Source of the DNA: Nematostella vectensis
Lineage: Eukaryota; Cnidaria; Anthozoa; Actiniaria; Edwardsiidae
DNA: 60,000 bases
Assembly (NCBI RefSeq): GCF_932526225.1
Contig: NC_064039.1
Location: 15,742,639-15,802,638, forward strand
Direction: 5' to 3'
In this document: positions 22,545-33,722 of the stretch, in pieces
How the letters are laid out: each line of letters starts with the position of its first letter
Numbering within the stretch: the first letter of the stretch is position 1
The notes under the pieces: model-generated
The model's database searches: none
What the model was told of the DNA's origin: nothing
The model's input: only the letters and a program-made list of their open reading frames with translations
Program-made: the position numbers and the translations under genes

Positions 22545-22820
22545 TAGAGACATGACATCGATACCCCAAGTCTGTACGACGTGAATTTCGTCGACTACGC
22601 AGGCAGCGAGGTTTTCCTTGAAGGTAGAGTCCTGTGTTAGCGTCTTCGTAAACTTTTTGTCTGTCGCGTTTTCAGCAGAGCTGTAAACGATGAAAAACCG
22701 ACCGCTAAAGATGGATTCGATATTATCGAGGTCAATGGAACAGGCTGATATCCCCAGTGACTCTATTTTGCTGACCTGATTTTCAATGATGCTGTTTAGC
22801 GGGACGATTACAAGCGCAAA
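22545..22820 (-). pseudogene. RecQ-like helicase fragment
   Basis: About 90 residues carry helicase motif Ia (ALVIVPLNSIIENQVSKIES) and the DEAH-type motif II (AACVVDEIHVVQTWG). Motif I (Walker A GKS/T) is not found upstream, and motifs III-VI are not found downstream. What remains is one exon-sized piece of a RecQ-like ATP-dependent helicase, on the minus strand and probably dead. Confidence 0.72.
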
Positions 22821-23529
22821 TGCGCAAATATTATTATTTCATAATCTATTTCATCATTAAATCTTTAATCGATATGTTTGGATTATAAGACAAACCAACC
22901 TCTTCTGGTTGAGTTTCGTTGGGGTGGTATTAAAAAGGAGACTGTCCATTCTTGTCGTTTCCACTACCATCAGTTGTTTTTATCAAAGCCAGACCACTGT
23001 AGTAACCTCTAAAATAACAAATAATATGTTAAAACTTCCCCGAAATTTGTTTCAAGAACATGTTGATTTTCTTAAACTGGTAATAAGTAATAAAATGATT
23101 TTACTGCGCTGCAAAGCATGCCCTACAGAAACAGGAGAAAAATATTTGATACAATTTTGCAGTGTGCAAGTGTAGTGCAATGTTTGACAGTGACACATAT
23201 GCTACCATTTCAGGGTTTAGTTTTGTCCTAAGTACTCTCGTTTCTTTCCTCTATGCTCGAGTTTTTGTGAAATATTGTCGCAAAGGTTCGCAGAATCTGA
23301 GGACGATCCATTTCCTTTATGGCTGGACACGCGCCTTCCAAAGCTTAGAAGATATCGTTGACTGTCAACTCACTCACTTCCTCGGCTTTGACTAAAGTAC
23401 TCAGCGTCTTCTCAAGATCCATTCTTAATTTGTAATGTGTTCTGCTCACTGAAATAAGAAGGATAAAAGATCTTAAAATTAACTTCGGCACAACACCGAA
23501 CATATTCTAAATTCAAACATAGAAGCTAC
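22821..23529. other. mostly non-coding; possible small exon
   Basis: A minus-strand Met-initiated stretch at about 23421-23350 (MDLEKTLSTLVKAEEVSE) could be an exon start, but it soon meets a stop. No other feature. Confidence 0.25.
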
Positions 23530-23862
23530 CTTTGAGTTTAGTTCCTTTTGGAGTGACGATTACACTTCTAACAGCTCCATCCGCAATCGATGTTCTCGCA
23601 GGCATCAGTTTTTTTGGTGTATCTGGCGAAAACAGGTTTGAAGTGGCCGGGATAGTTGTTTGACTTTGATTCATCGGCGGAGGAATCACACTCGAGGTCG
23701 AGGAACATTTCTCACTTCTCAATTCGCCCAGTTTTCGCTCTAAAAGCCTCGGCCCCCTTCTGCTCAATTTCTAGATTAGTTTTTTTTAACCTTCGATAAG
23801 GTTTTCTTGTACCCGATGCTTAGCACGGGAATTTGACTATATCTTGTCTCTTGAGATGCCAT
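23530..23862 (-). pseudogene. candidate exon(s) of unknown gene
   Basis: An ATG at about 23862 opens MASQETRYSQIPVLSIGY, then stops after an A-run. A second frame, starting MSRRGPRLLERKLGELRS, runs to a donor-like CAAAG|GTAGCT at 23530 and contains NLFSPDTPKKLMPARTSI. A small indel in the A-run could split one exon, or these may be two exons. Unknown function. Confidence 0.3.
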
Positions 23863-23975
23863 GATGATTTTGTGAAATTCAGCCCTCCCTGTTAAATTTT
23901 TTGTCGCGACAAATGAACAAGTGTAGTTTTGGTATTCGACCAAATTTTCGTCGGGTTACATCACTCACACAATTA

Positions 23976-24240
23976 CACATTTTGCTGTTCATTACCAGGA
24001 AATCTACATTCATTTGCGGCAATATACGATCAATAACGCGAATATACATTCATTTTCGTCATAAAGCACTCATTTGCGTGAACACAAATTTTATTAGCGA
24101 TATTTACATCGCCAGTAACATTCAATCGCAAAAATCGACAGTCATTCGCGCCTTTACTCATTCAAAGGCGAAACATTTACCTTCATCTGCGTTTTCATTC
24201 GACCATTAACAAAAAATCGATAAACAATTAGGCGAATTGA
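23976..24240. repeat. left terminal inverted repeat
   Basis: Matches the right terminus in reverse orientation over about 260 bp. It includes CATTCATTTGCGGCAAT and GATATTTACATCGCCAGTAA. Confidence 0.85.
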
Positions 24241-24453
24241 CAGTCAACTGTGTGCAACACATATTTATTAACATCTTTATAACAAAGAGTGAAATTCAAT
24301 AGCATTTATAGACAGTCATTCACGCGAATTTGACATACATTACTGGGTTTATACAAGCATTTGCGCGTTCTTTACATTCAATAACGAAAAATCTATTTCA
24401 ATAACGGTGAGTGATGTTAAAGTTTTACATAGAGCATTTCGCTGCACTTTGCA

Positions 24454-25503
24454 TTAGCCCTCGATCACCTCACCATTCAGACATCGTGGTAAATATGTTT
24501 GCATGAATCGGTACCACTGAGCGCATTTAGCAGGGGTTATAGTACCAATATTGCTCTGCAGCGCTTGCAAAAGCAAACGCGTACGGAAAACTCCCAATGC
24601 AAGGCCTTGGTCTCTAGCCGCACCCTTATCTCCCATCCGGGCTTGTACTTCTGGTCTTGAGATGTCAGCTTTTATAGCCGCTTTAAGAAAGCTTATTGCC
24701 TGCTCCACAATGTCCAAAAAGGGCTGTAGGGTGGTAGCATTTTCAGCTCTGTATTGGGCCCGGGTATGGCAGGGTTGCAGTATGGTGGCTCTCCATCGTA
24801 AATAAATACCACCATCTCGTCCGGGTCGAGTTTAAGTCTAGCCTGCGTAAGAAAGTCAATGAACCACTGTGCGTTCATGCCACCAATAATTGCCGAGTGG
24901 AATACAAGACCATTGATTGGTGATATTGCCATTGTTACAATAATGTTCCTCCCACGCTGCCCGCAGACCTGTCTATAGGCTCACTCTCCTTGTCTCGCCC
25001 TCCCATGACTTCTTGCGGTCCAGATATTGTAGCCGCATTTATCTACAAAGACCGAATGATGCACGACACCACGGTTCGTGAACCAGTTGCCGTAGTCTAC
25101 TCTCTTCTGTAGAACGTCAGGTCTGTTCCTTTCCGCTGGGAGGGGCCTTGCCAGCTTTACATGGAACAACATGCCATCTAGCGTTCTCGCTACCGTGTGG
25201 TCGTGAATCCTTAGTTTCAAGGGAAGTCGCCTTCTTACTCTCAGCCGTATCAATAAAAAACTAAGAAGGCAGTTGTCGTTAATGATATCGTTTAGGCAGT
25301 CTCTCATCTCGTCATCTATTTCTTCCACCTCGTGGTCTTTTTTCAATGCTCCCTTCTCGTATGTATCTAGCAACGATACCACGGGCTGTAGAAGGGTTGA
25401 CCCCTAATGTGTCCGCAACCAGGAGATAATCTTCCTCTTCATCTTCGAATGACCGTATAATTCGCTCTCGGTGCTCAAAGGGGATTCTATCTCTTGGAGG
25501 CAT
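24454..25503 (-). pseudogene. Tc1/mariner-like DDE transposase, broken
   Basis: N-terminal DNA-binding region: RERIIRSFEDEEEDYLLVAD, then LGVNPSTARGIVARYI, a helix-turn-helix. First catalytic Asp in VFVDKCGYNIWTARSHG; second Asp in VFIYDGEPP; third acidic residue in the DIVEQ block after LPPYSPF. It would cut and rejoin the element's ends. Lesions: a frameshift near 25320, an in-frame TGA shortly after RARQGE near 24980, and a frameshift at LPPYSPF near 24700. The usual His of the YDG motif region is also lost. Confidence 0.85.
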
Positions 25504-25839
25504 TGCAATGGCACGAACTGTACAGTATTGCCAAACAGAAAAAAACTGTACAATGTTGTCTACATTTATACCGTTATTTGTTTGGAAAGGGTCGCATAAC
25601 CTTTTGTCAGAATGCGAAAGCTTATAAAATATCTAGTTTGGTAAAAAAAAACCACTCAAATTATCTATTGTTTTATTGAAAAAAGATTTTTGGTTAATGA
25701 ATGCAAAGAAGGTCTAAATGTTTGTATAATCGCACTGTCATGTCCGTATAAATGGTTGGTTATAAATTCAATTGAATTCACTCTTTTTGTAAAAGATGTC
25801 AATAAACACTAATAAATGAATGAATCCATATGACTGTCA

Positions 25840-26101
25840 ATTCGCAGATTTGTCTATAGATTTTTTGTTAATGATTGAATAAACACGCAGATTAAAGTAC
25901 ATTTTTCGCCTTTGAATGACGAAAGGCGCGAATGACTGTCAATCTTTGCGGTTGAATATTACTGGCGATGTAAATATCGCTAATGAAATTTGTGTTCACG
26001 CAAATGAGCCCTTTATGACGAAAACGGATGTATATTCGCGTTATTGATCGTAAATTGCCGCAAATGAATGTAGATTTCCTGGTTATCAACAGCAAATGGT
26101 G
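25840..26101. repeat. right terminal inverted repeat
   Basis: Reverse complement of the left terminus with scattered differences. Both copies encode the same accidental peptide (RKSTFICGN), which marks the extent of similarity. Confidence 0.85.
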
Positions 26102-26254
26102 TATTAAAAATTTAAATATCATGAAAAATATCTTCTTAGTTTCTTTCATGTGACAATCCTCTTACAATGAAAATTATTAGTGCCATTTTGAAATAGCCTT
26201 CAAGCAGATAACATAACCTATTAACATCGATAAAATCAAAATTGATCATTTAAT

Positions 26255-26540
26255 TTGATAGAAATACCAGGGACTTTAGAAATTATTATGTTTCCAGGAT
26301 TCACTCATTGTGAGCATTTTAACAGCAGCATGCCAGTTCCCAAGCTGTGTTATGATGCCTTTAAGTCTGACATATGGATTATAACCATTTGCTACACATG
26401 CGATGACATTAACCTCTCCACACTGAGCTGGTCTCCGGAGAAGACCTGGCTATCCACATTACCCTCGTCACTTACTGGTAGATACCCATGGAACTTATTC
26501 AGGATTTCCAACATCTGGTCATTGACATTCTCATTCTAAA
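26255..26540 (-). pseudogene. DUF6589-like fragment
   Basis: On the minus strand: NVNDQMLEILNKFHGYLPVS, then FSGDQLSVERLMS, a stop, then RLKGIITQLGNWHAAVKML. The GDQL-x-ER motif followed by a conserved WHA block is characteristic of the DUF6589 family, which is multicopy in cnidarian and fish genomes. It has one in-frame stop and no flanking domain, so it is a relic. Confidence 0.5.
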
Positions 26541-28195
26541 AGATTACCCCAAGGGGTGACTAAATCAAAGAAACAAACTTCTTGTCAAGATTGCATTTAA
26601 TTAATCAGTTACATTATCATAGATTGCTGTCTAGGGGGTACTTGGGGTTCAGAATGGTAGGGATAACTGTAGGAGAGGTGAAGTACTGTAATAAAATACT
26701 AAGCCACAAAAACTTAACTACCCTTAAAAACACTTCGGCTTAAAAATAACCCCAAAGCAGCAACTGATCCAGAATTTAAAAGAGGGTATGCTCTAAGAAG
26801 AGACAGACATTTTTTTTGAAGAGATGGGCTTTGACAACGGAAAATGCCTTTGCGGAAATAAATTAAAAATGGTTTGTCAAAAAAGGGATGGATATCCACC
26901 CAATCCCCCCTGCAAAGTAATTATATCCTTTTTTTATATCAAACTTAAGTTGTAAACACCAGGAATCACAACAAAACCTGTGTATGAAATGATTATAATG
27001 GTTATAATTTCACCCTTAAAATGTATTTATTGTAGACGTTTTGTTCTGAAAACCCTTAGAAGTACCAGACCCCTGATTTCAACCCCTAAAAGCAAGGCTG
27101 TAATCACTATTATTTTGATATATGAATTACCCCCAACCAGAGTTGACAACTAAATTGAATGAATAGACAGATGCGAGTAAGCAAAGTAAAAAAAAATAAG
27201 TTAAAATAACTAAATGACAAAAACATTAGACAGATGGGGAGTTTGGCAGAAGGAGCTGATTTGAGGTTTTTTTTTTTTTTAAAAAGATGTTAATCAGTAC
27301 ATAATAGCTGACCAAAATGGCATAACCATTTAATTTAGGAATATAATGGCCATGGCATATACATGGCAAGTAACTCTGGGATTATTTAGCTGGCCATTTT
27401 AAAGACTCAGATCTTAGCTAAAGTTTAACCTTTTAGCCTTTTGTTCCATCCTCCTTAATAACACCAACTGGGTAACTGCTATGAGTTCTGATGCTCTGAA
27501 TAGGACATGCAAAATTTACATGCACTTAACCTTGTATCCCACTCCCGTGGAAAATAGGACCAGTCTGGCAGATTTGGTCATCTAATTTAAGGAATCATAT
27601 AATATGATTGTGCACACAATTCGAGTGATATATTGGGAAAACTTTAAACAAAATCAAACCAGACCTCCTGGTGCATTATACCTTCATCAGAATAATGTAT
27701 TGCCTTATCTGTGTCATCTTCTTTAATTTTGTGTTATCTTAGATTTAAAACAAGGGGCAAATAAGGGGAAAAGTGTTAAGACATCATTATGACATCTGAT
27801 AAATAAAATCAAGAAGTCGCTTTAACAAAGACAAGTCCTATCATTTAACCAGTCTATGTAAATCTACCCCAAGACTGCCCACCATTTTGAATGCGAACAA
27901 GTAAAGCTGAAGGAGGGTAGCCTGGAGACAAGGCTAATGATTTTGACCCCGCCTCGGATAATAGGGAAGCCAAAATAAGAATATAAAACAATATATTGTA
28001 GTAACATTCGCCTTATTTCCACAGGATGCATTTCAACGCAGTGTATAGCACAACTTGCAACTCGGAAATAGGCAATTTACCAGTGCTATTACCCCTTTTT
28101 ACAATTAAAAAACAGGAAACTAACAGTCTTTAGGGATCTGGCGCTTCCTTAACATTGCATTTGAGCATAAATAAATACGGCCTATATCTTCCTTG
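26541..28195. other. intergenic, no gene recognised
   Basis: AT-rich with a T-run near 27269. No ORF, RNA gene or repeat that I can support. Confidence 0.4.
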
Positions 28196-28196
28196 T

Positions 28197-28440
28197 TTCT
28201 CGGTCATCGGATCTTATTATCATATACTCGGTTTTGGCTATATTTAAACTTAGTTTGTTTGCATTTAGCCAAGAACTAATTTTTTCAATGATTTCATGTC
28301 AAACCTTCGTTTTCGAGGTTCTGTACTAGTCGCAAACCTCTTTACCACCAAGACTGCAACCGATTGGCATCAGGCGATGATTCCCTGTCATTGCAGCTTT
28401 GTAGAATGTGATGCTGAAAAAAAGTTTCATCACTCGAGTC
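28197..28440 (-). repeat. array spacer, partial copy
   Basis: Matches the inner part of the spacers at 30376, 38510 and 40295, including the LINE RT remnant (SWL-x-ANxLSLNIAKTEY). It passes directly into unit 1. Confidence 0.75.
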
Positions 28441-29256
28441 AAGTTTTATTAAATAATGTCATAAATTTGACAGACACCGTGTTTTTGGGCGTCGGTTTTT
28501 CCGGGTTATGAAGTCTAGCCTTTCTTTTTTCATCGTGGATCCGACAAGAGGAGTAACCAAAGAAAAACACAGAACCTCTATAGTTACAGAATATGCAATA
28601 TGTTCAATAGTCATTTTGATTTTGAAGGTCTATTGAGGACCCTCGACTCCGACATTTACACTTTCTGCTCAAACATGGAAAACCTTTTGAAAGGAAAGCT
28701 TTGGTAAACAATAATAATCGAATAAAAGAAATTAACAAAACAAGAGGAGTAACCAATGAAAAATGCAATCACAGAACCTATATAGTTACAGAATATGCAA
28801 TATGTTCAATAGTCATTTTGATTTTAAAGGTCTATTGAGGACCCTCGACTTATGCTTCAAGATCCTTTAGTGACTCTCTTTTGCCGAACATCTGGCCTTC
28901 CTTGATAAGAACATGCTTAAAGATCCAGGGGACTGTGTAGGCAGGTTTTCGTGACCATTTTTTTGTTGGCATGCCAGTAAATGAGTACTTAGTGCCGACC
29001 TTTTCACTTTAACATTGCAGCTTGCGTTCGTACACTTGGTCTCTCTCTCTGGGCAGAGATGATCAATTACAAGCCATAGCTCTCCATTGAATGGACAGCT
29101 CTTCCACTCGGCTTGCAAGAGCCATATCATCCTCTTGAGGGAGATGTTCTCCCTTAACTCCGCCGTCGCGCCAAATTCTTCGCGGCATTCGGGACACTTT
29201 CTATTGACCCTTTTGGCACAAGTACTGCAGCAATGTCTGCAATTGGGCATTACCAA
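28441..29256 (-). pseudogene. array unit 1, rearranged; open RING/ZF exon
   Basis: Exon d (29256-28867) is open: MPNCRHCCSTCAKR, RKCPECREEF, then the TRAF-type finger CPFNGELWLVIDHLC and CTNASCNVKVKRSALSTHLLAC. One residue is missing in the C-x-H motif (CGHS reduced to CRH), changing ligand spacing. Exon a is deleted: d runs straight into the exon-b sequence FLSRKARCSAKESH. The b/c part also contains an internal duplication around GAGGAGTAACCAA. Confidence 0.7.
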
Positions 29257-30375
29257 TGCGTGCGGTTAGTTTAGTTATCGCCTTATACTATACACTTAGA
29301 TCTGTAGCTATCACGTTTAATTAATAAATGGTGTAATGTCATGAATTTGACAGACACCGTGTTCTTAGGCGTCGGGTTTTCGTAGGTTTTTCTGTGTTCT
29401 GAAGTTTAGCCTTTCTTTCTTCATCGTGGATCCGACATTTACACTTTCTACTCAAACATGGAAAACCTTTTGAAAGGAAAGCTTTTGGTAAACAACTCGA
29501 ATAAAAAAAAAATTAACAAAACCAAAGGAGTAACCAAAGAAAAATGCAATCACAGAACCTAAATAGTTACAGAATATGCAATATGTTCAATAATCATTTT
29601 GATTTTGAAGGTCTTTTGAGGACCCTCGACATATGATTCAAGATCCTTTAGTGACTCTCTTTTGCCGAACATCTGGCCTTCCTTGATAAGACCATCTGCC
29701 GTGAAAATGTGATTTCTATCTTCGTCCACGTCACCGAGGAAGATAAGCCTGCGGATAAATAAAACAGATAATAGTTTTTTTTTCGCTTAAACAAAACTAG
29801 AGAACGTTTGCAAGCACCTATATCCTTCCTGTGCTTTTTACCTGATGTTGACATTAAGAGGGGGCACGGAGAACTAGAGCCGTGCATAAAGTTTGTATGG
29901 CTTTACAAACAGCACCAGCCTACATTTCTCCCCGGCTTCACTTCTGTATGTCGGGCTTGTTAGGGGTTGTCCCGCCCTTGCTGAGGCCGCTTCCTCTTAA
30001 AACGACTCTGTGCACCGGAGAAAAGTCTCTATCTTCAGAGACATATTTTCTACCCTCGCAATGCTCTTCATAAAAAGGATTATTAAGTTTATTTTACAAA
30101 CAATCATGGGCAACATAGAAAGAATGCTCAAAGATCCAGGGGACTGTGCAGGCAGGTTTTCATGACCATTATTTTGGGCATGCCAGTAAATGAGTACTTG
30201 GTGGCGACCTTTTCACTTTAAAATTGCAGCTTGCGTTCGTACACTCGGTCTCTCTGTTCTCCCTCAAATCCGTCGTCGCGCCAAATTCTTCGCGGCATTC
30301 GGGACACTTTCTATTGACCCTTTTGGCACAAGTACTGCAGCATGAATGTCCGCAATTGGGCATTACCACCGGCAC
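29257..30375 (-). pseudogene. array unit 2, RING exon with in-frame deletion
   Basis: Exon d (30375-30169) begins MPVVMPNCGHSCCSTCAKRV and then jumps from DLREN to RETECTNASC, an in-frame loss of about 33 codons covering the first part of the zinc finger. Exon a has TAA at the CCLRSH Arg position. This unit is one of two whose d exon is preceded by the spacer, with a good acceptor CTTGGCACTGTTAG|CTTGTG. Confidence 0.7.
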
Positions 30376-31370
30376 AAGCTAACAGTGCCAAGAAGGACGG
30401 AAATAGTCTGTTAAACTTCCATAAAAATGAATAGAGTCAATAATTGGTTTGAAATCTGACTAACCACACATTACAGATAAAGTTATCAGGGGCATCTCCG
30501 GTAATAATATATATATCCTTTGTTTTGATCATAAATGTCTTATGAGTGTAGCGAAGTGTCGGCCCATTATGACGTATTAGATAATTTTGACATCTAGGCT
30601 GGATTATTGCTATTGGTGTGTTTTACAAAGTATATGCTTGACAAAGTAGAAATGATTCCACCTTTTCAGTCCGTTTTCACTCTACTCATCCTGCTTTCTT
30701 GCCTCTTCAAAGCAGGTAAGGACTGGATTTAATTCCTTAAAAATCATAATTGCCTTTTGTTTTCGGTTTGCTTTAATTTGCTTGTCTTCAATTTTTATTT
30801 CTATTTGGGATCCAACTTGGGTTCTCAATCTTTGGGTGGATCTTATTATCATATACTCGGTTTTGGCTATATTTAAACTTAGGTTGTTTGCAGTTAGCCA
30901 AGAACTAATTTTTTCAATGATTTCATGTCAAACCTTCATTTTCGAGGTTCTGTACTGGTCGCAAATCTCTTGACCACCAAAATTGCAACCGATTGGCGTC
31001 AGGCGATGATTCCCTGTCATTGCAGCTTTGTAGCATGTGATGCTGAAAAAAAATATGTAAAACATTATGTAATTAAAGTATTTATTGAAATTGTGTGCAA
31101 TATCTGGTAATATTCTTAGGATAAGTGATACCATGGAACATGCTCTAACATACCTGTCAACTCTCCTGGTTTTTAGCCTTCATCTCCCGGCAAAAAAAAA
31201 TTCTTTAAATTTACTATAATCTCCCCGAAAATTTATCAAGAATTTCTAAAACAGTTCATGTATTTAAAGGCAATTGAATTGAATTACCGAGTAGATTGTC
31301 CTAAACAGCAACAAAGTGTAATAGCCAAGCCAAGTCAAGACCCAGAGCATTGATTTAGGGCGTACTTTTC
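30376..31370 (-). repeat. array spacer 1
   Basis: A ~1-kb segment also present at 38510-39523 and 40295-41265. Minus strand: a LINE RT remnant (SWLTANNLSLNIAKTEYMII) and an exon-like stretch after a strong acceptor TTTTTTTTCAG (CYKAAMTGNHRLTPIGCN, ending TGA). Plus strand: a signal-peptide-like ORF with donor at 30651-30715. As it lies upstream of unit 2, it may hold the 5' part of the original gene. Confidence 0.6.
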
Positions 31371-32503
31371 TCAAGCCGTGCGGTTAGTTTAGTTATCGCC
31401 TATACTATACACTTAGATCTGTAGCTATCACGTTAAATTAATAAATGTAGTAATGTCATGAATTTGACAGACACCGTGTTTTTGGGCGTCAGTTTTTCGG
31501 CGTTCTGAAGTTTAGCCTTTCTTTCTTCATCGTGGATCCGACATTTACACTTTCTGCTCAAACATGGAAAACCTTTTGAAAGGAAAGCTTTTGGTAAATA
31601 ACTCTTAAAAAAAAAATTAACAAAACCAGAGGAGTAACCAAAGAAAAATGCAATCACACAACCTAAATAGTTACAGAATATGCAATATGTTCAATAATCA
31701 TTTTGATTTTGAAGGTCTTTTGAGGACCCTCTATATATGATTCAAGATCCTTTAGTGACTCTCTTTTGCCCAACATCTGGCCTTCCTTGATAAGACCATC
31801 TGCCATGAAGATGTGATTTCTATCTTCGTCCGCGTCATCGAGGAAAATAAGCCTGCTGATAAATGAAACAGATAATAGTTTTTTTTTCTGGTTAAACAAA
31901 ACTAGAGAACGTTTGCAAGCACCTATATCCTTCCTGTGATTTTTACCTGATGTTGACATTAAGAGGGGGCACGGAGAACTGGAGCCGTGCATAAAGTTTG
32001 TATGGCCTCGCAAACAGCACCAGCCTTCATTTCTCCCCGGCTTCACTTCTGTATGTCGGGCTTGTGTGGGGTTGTCCCGACCTTGCTGAGGCCGCTTTCT
32101 CTTTAAACGACTCTGTTCACCAGAGATAAGTCTCTATCCTCAGAGACATTTTTTCTACGTTCGCAATGCTCTTCATAAAAAAAAAAGGATTATTAACTTT
32201 ATTTTATCAAACAATCATAAGCAAAATAAAAAGAATGCTCAAAGATCCAGGGGACTGTGTAGGCAGGTTTTCGTGACCATTTTTTGTGGGCATGCCAGTA
32301 AATGAGTACTTAGTGCCGACCTTTTCACTTTAAAATTGCAGCTTGCGTTCGTACACTCGGCTTCCTCTCTGGGCAGAGATGATCGATAACAAACCCAAGC
32401 TCTCCCTCAAATCCACCTTTGCGCTAATACTTCGCGGCATTCGGGACACTTTCTATTGACCCTTTTGGCACAAGTACTGCAGCATGAATGTCCGCAAGTG
32501 GGC
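31371..32503 (-). pseudogene. array unit 3, RING exon deleted in part
   Basis: Exons a and b are open (RSHTNFMHGS, then DDADEDRNHIF). Exon c is of the short-linker type (NAEKLTPKNTVS). Exon d (about 32505-32280) lacks roughly 100 bp in its middle and carries a TC-tract change, so the finger is destroyed. Confidence 0.65.
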
Positions 32504-33722
32504 ATTACCAATGCGTGCGGTTAGTTTAGTTTTCGCCTTATACTATACACTTAGATCTGTAGCTATCACGTTAAATTAATAAGTGGTGTAATGTCATTAA
32601 TTTGACAGACACCGTGTTTTCGGGCGTCGGGTTTTTAGCCGGTTTTTCGGTGTTCTGAAGTTTAGCCTTTCTTTCTTCATCGTGGATCCGACATTTACGC
32701 TTTCTGCTTAAACATGGAAAACCTTTTGAAACGAAAGCTTTTGGTAAACAACTCGAATAAAAGAAATTAACAAAACAAGAGGAGTAACCAGAGAAAAATG
32801 CAATCACAGAACCTAAATAGTTACAGGATATGCAATATGTTGAATTAGTCATTTTGATTTTGAAATTCTTTTGAGGACCCTCGACATATGATTCAAGATC
32901 CTTTAGTGACTCTTTTTTGCCGAACATATGGCCTTCCTTGATAAGACCATCTGCCGTGAAGATGCGACCTCTATCTTCGTCCGCGTCATCGAGGAAGATA
33001 AGCCTGCGGATAAATAAAACAGATAATAGTTTTTTTTTTCTGTTAAACAAAACTAGAGAACGTTTGCAAGCACCTATATCCTTCCTGTGCTTTTTACCTG
33101 ATGTTGACATTAAGAGGGGGCACGGAGAACTAGAGCCGTGCATAAAGTTTGTATGGCTTTACAAACAGCACCAGCCTTCATTTCTTCCCGGCTTCACTTC
33201 TGTATGTCGGGCTTGTAAGGGGTTGTCCCGCCCTTGCTGAGGCCGCTTCCTCTTAAAACGACTCTGTGCACCAGAGAAAAGTCTCTATCTTCAGAGACAT
33301 ATTTTCTACGCTCGCAATGCTATTCATAAAAAGGATTATTAAGTTTATTTTACAAACAATCATGGGCAACATAGAAAGAATGCTGAAAGATCCAGGGGAC
33401 TGTGCAGGCAGGTTTTCATGACCATTATTCTGGGCATGCCAGTAAATGAGTACTTGGTGCCGACCTTTTCACTTTAAAATTTCAGCTTGCGTTCGTACAC
33501 TCGGTCTCTCTCTGGGCAGAGATGATCGATAACAAGCCCAAGCTCTCCATTGAATTGACAGCTCTTGCACTCCGCTTGCAAGCGCCTTATCATCCTCTTG
33601 AGGGAGATGTTCTCCCTCAAATCCGTCGTCGCGCCAAATTCTTCGCGGTATTCGGGACACTTTCTATTGACCCTTTTGGCACAAGTACTGCAGCATGAAT
33701 TGCCGCAATTGGGCATTACCAA
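32504..33722 (-). pseudogene. array unit 4, RING exon frameshifted
   Basis: Exon d (33722-33474) reads MPNCGNSCCSTCAKRV (His of the RING lost) and CPEYREEF (Cys to Tyr). It then shifts frame in the (TC)n tract and ends RVYERKLKF. Exon a has TAA. Exon c is of the long-linker type (NTEKPAKNPTPENTVS). Confidence 0.7.

Larger units (their letters stand above)
23976..26101 (-). mobile_element. Tc1/mariner-like transposon with long TIRs
   Basis: Two inverted copies, ~260 bp each (about 23976-24240 and 25840-26101), start CACATTTTGCTGTT and CACCATTTGCTGTT and are bounded by TA. Both contain AGGAAATCTACATTCATTTG. They bracket a decayed minus-strand DDE transposase. TA flanks and transposase type agree with the Tc1/mariner superfamily. 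Confidence 0.88.
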
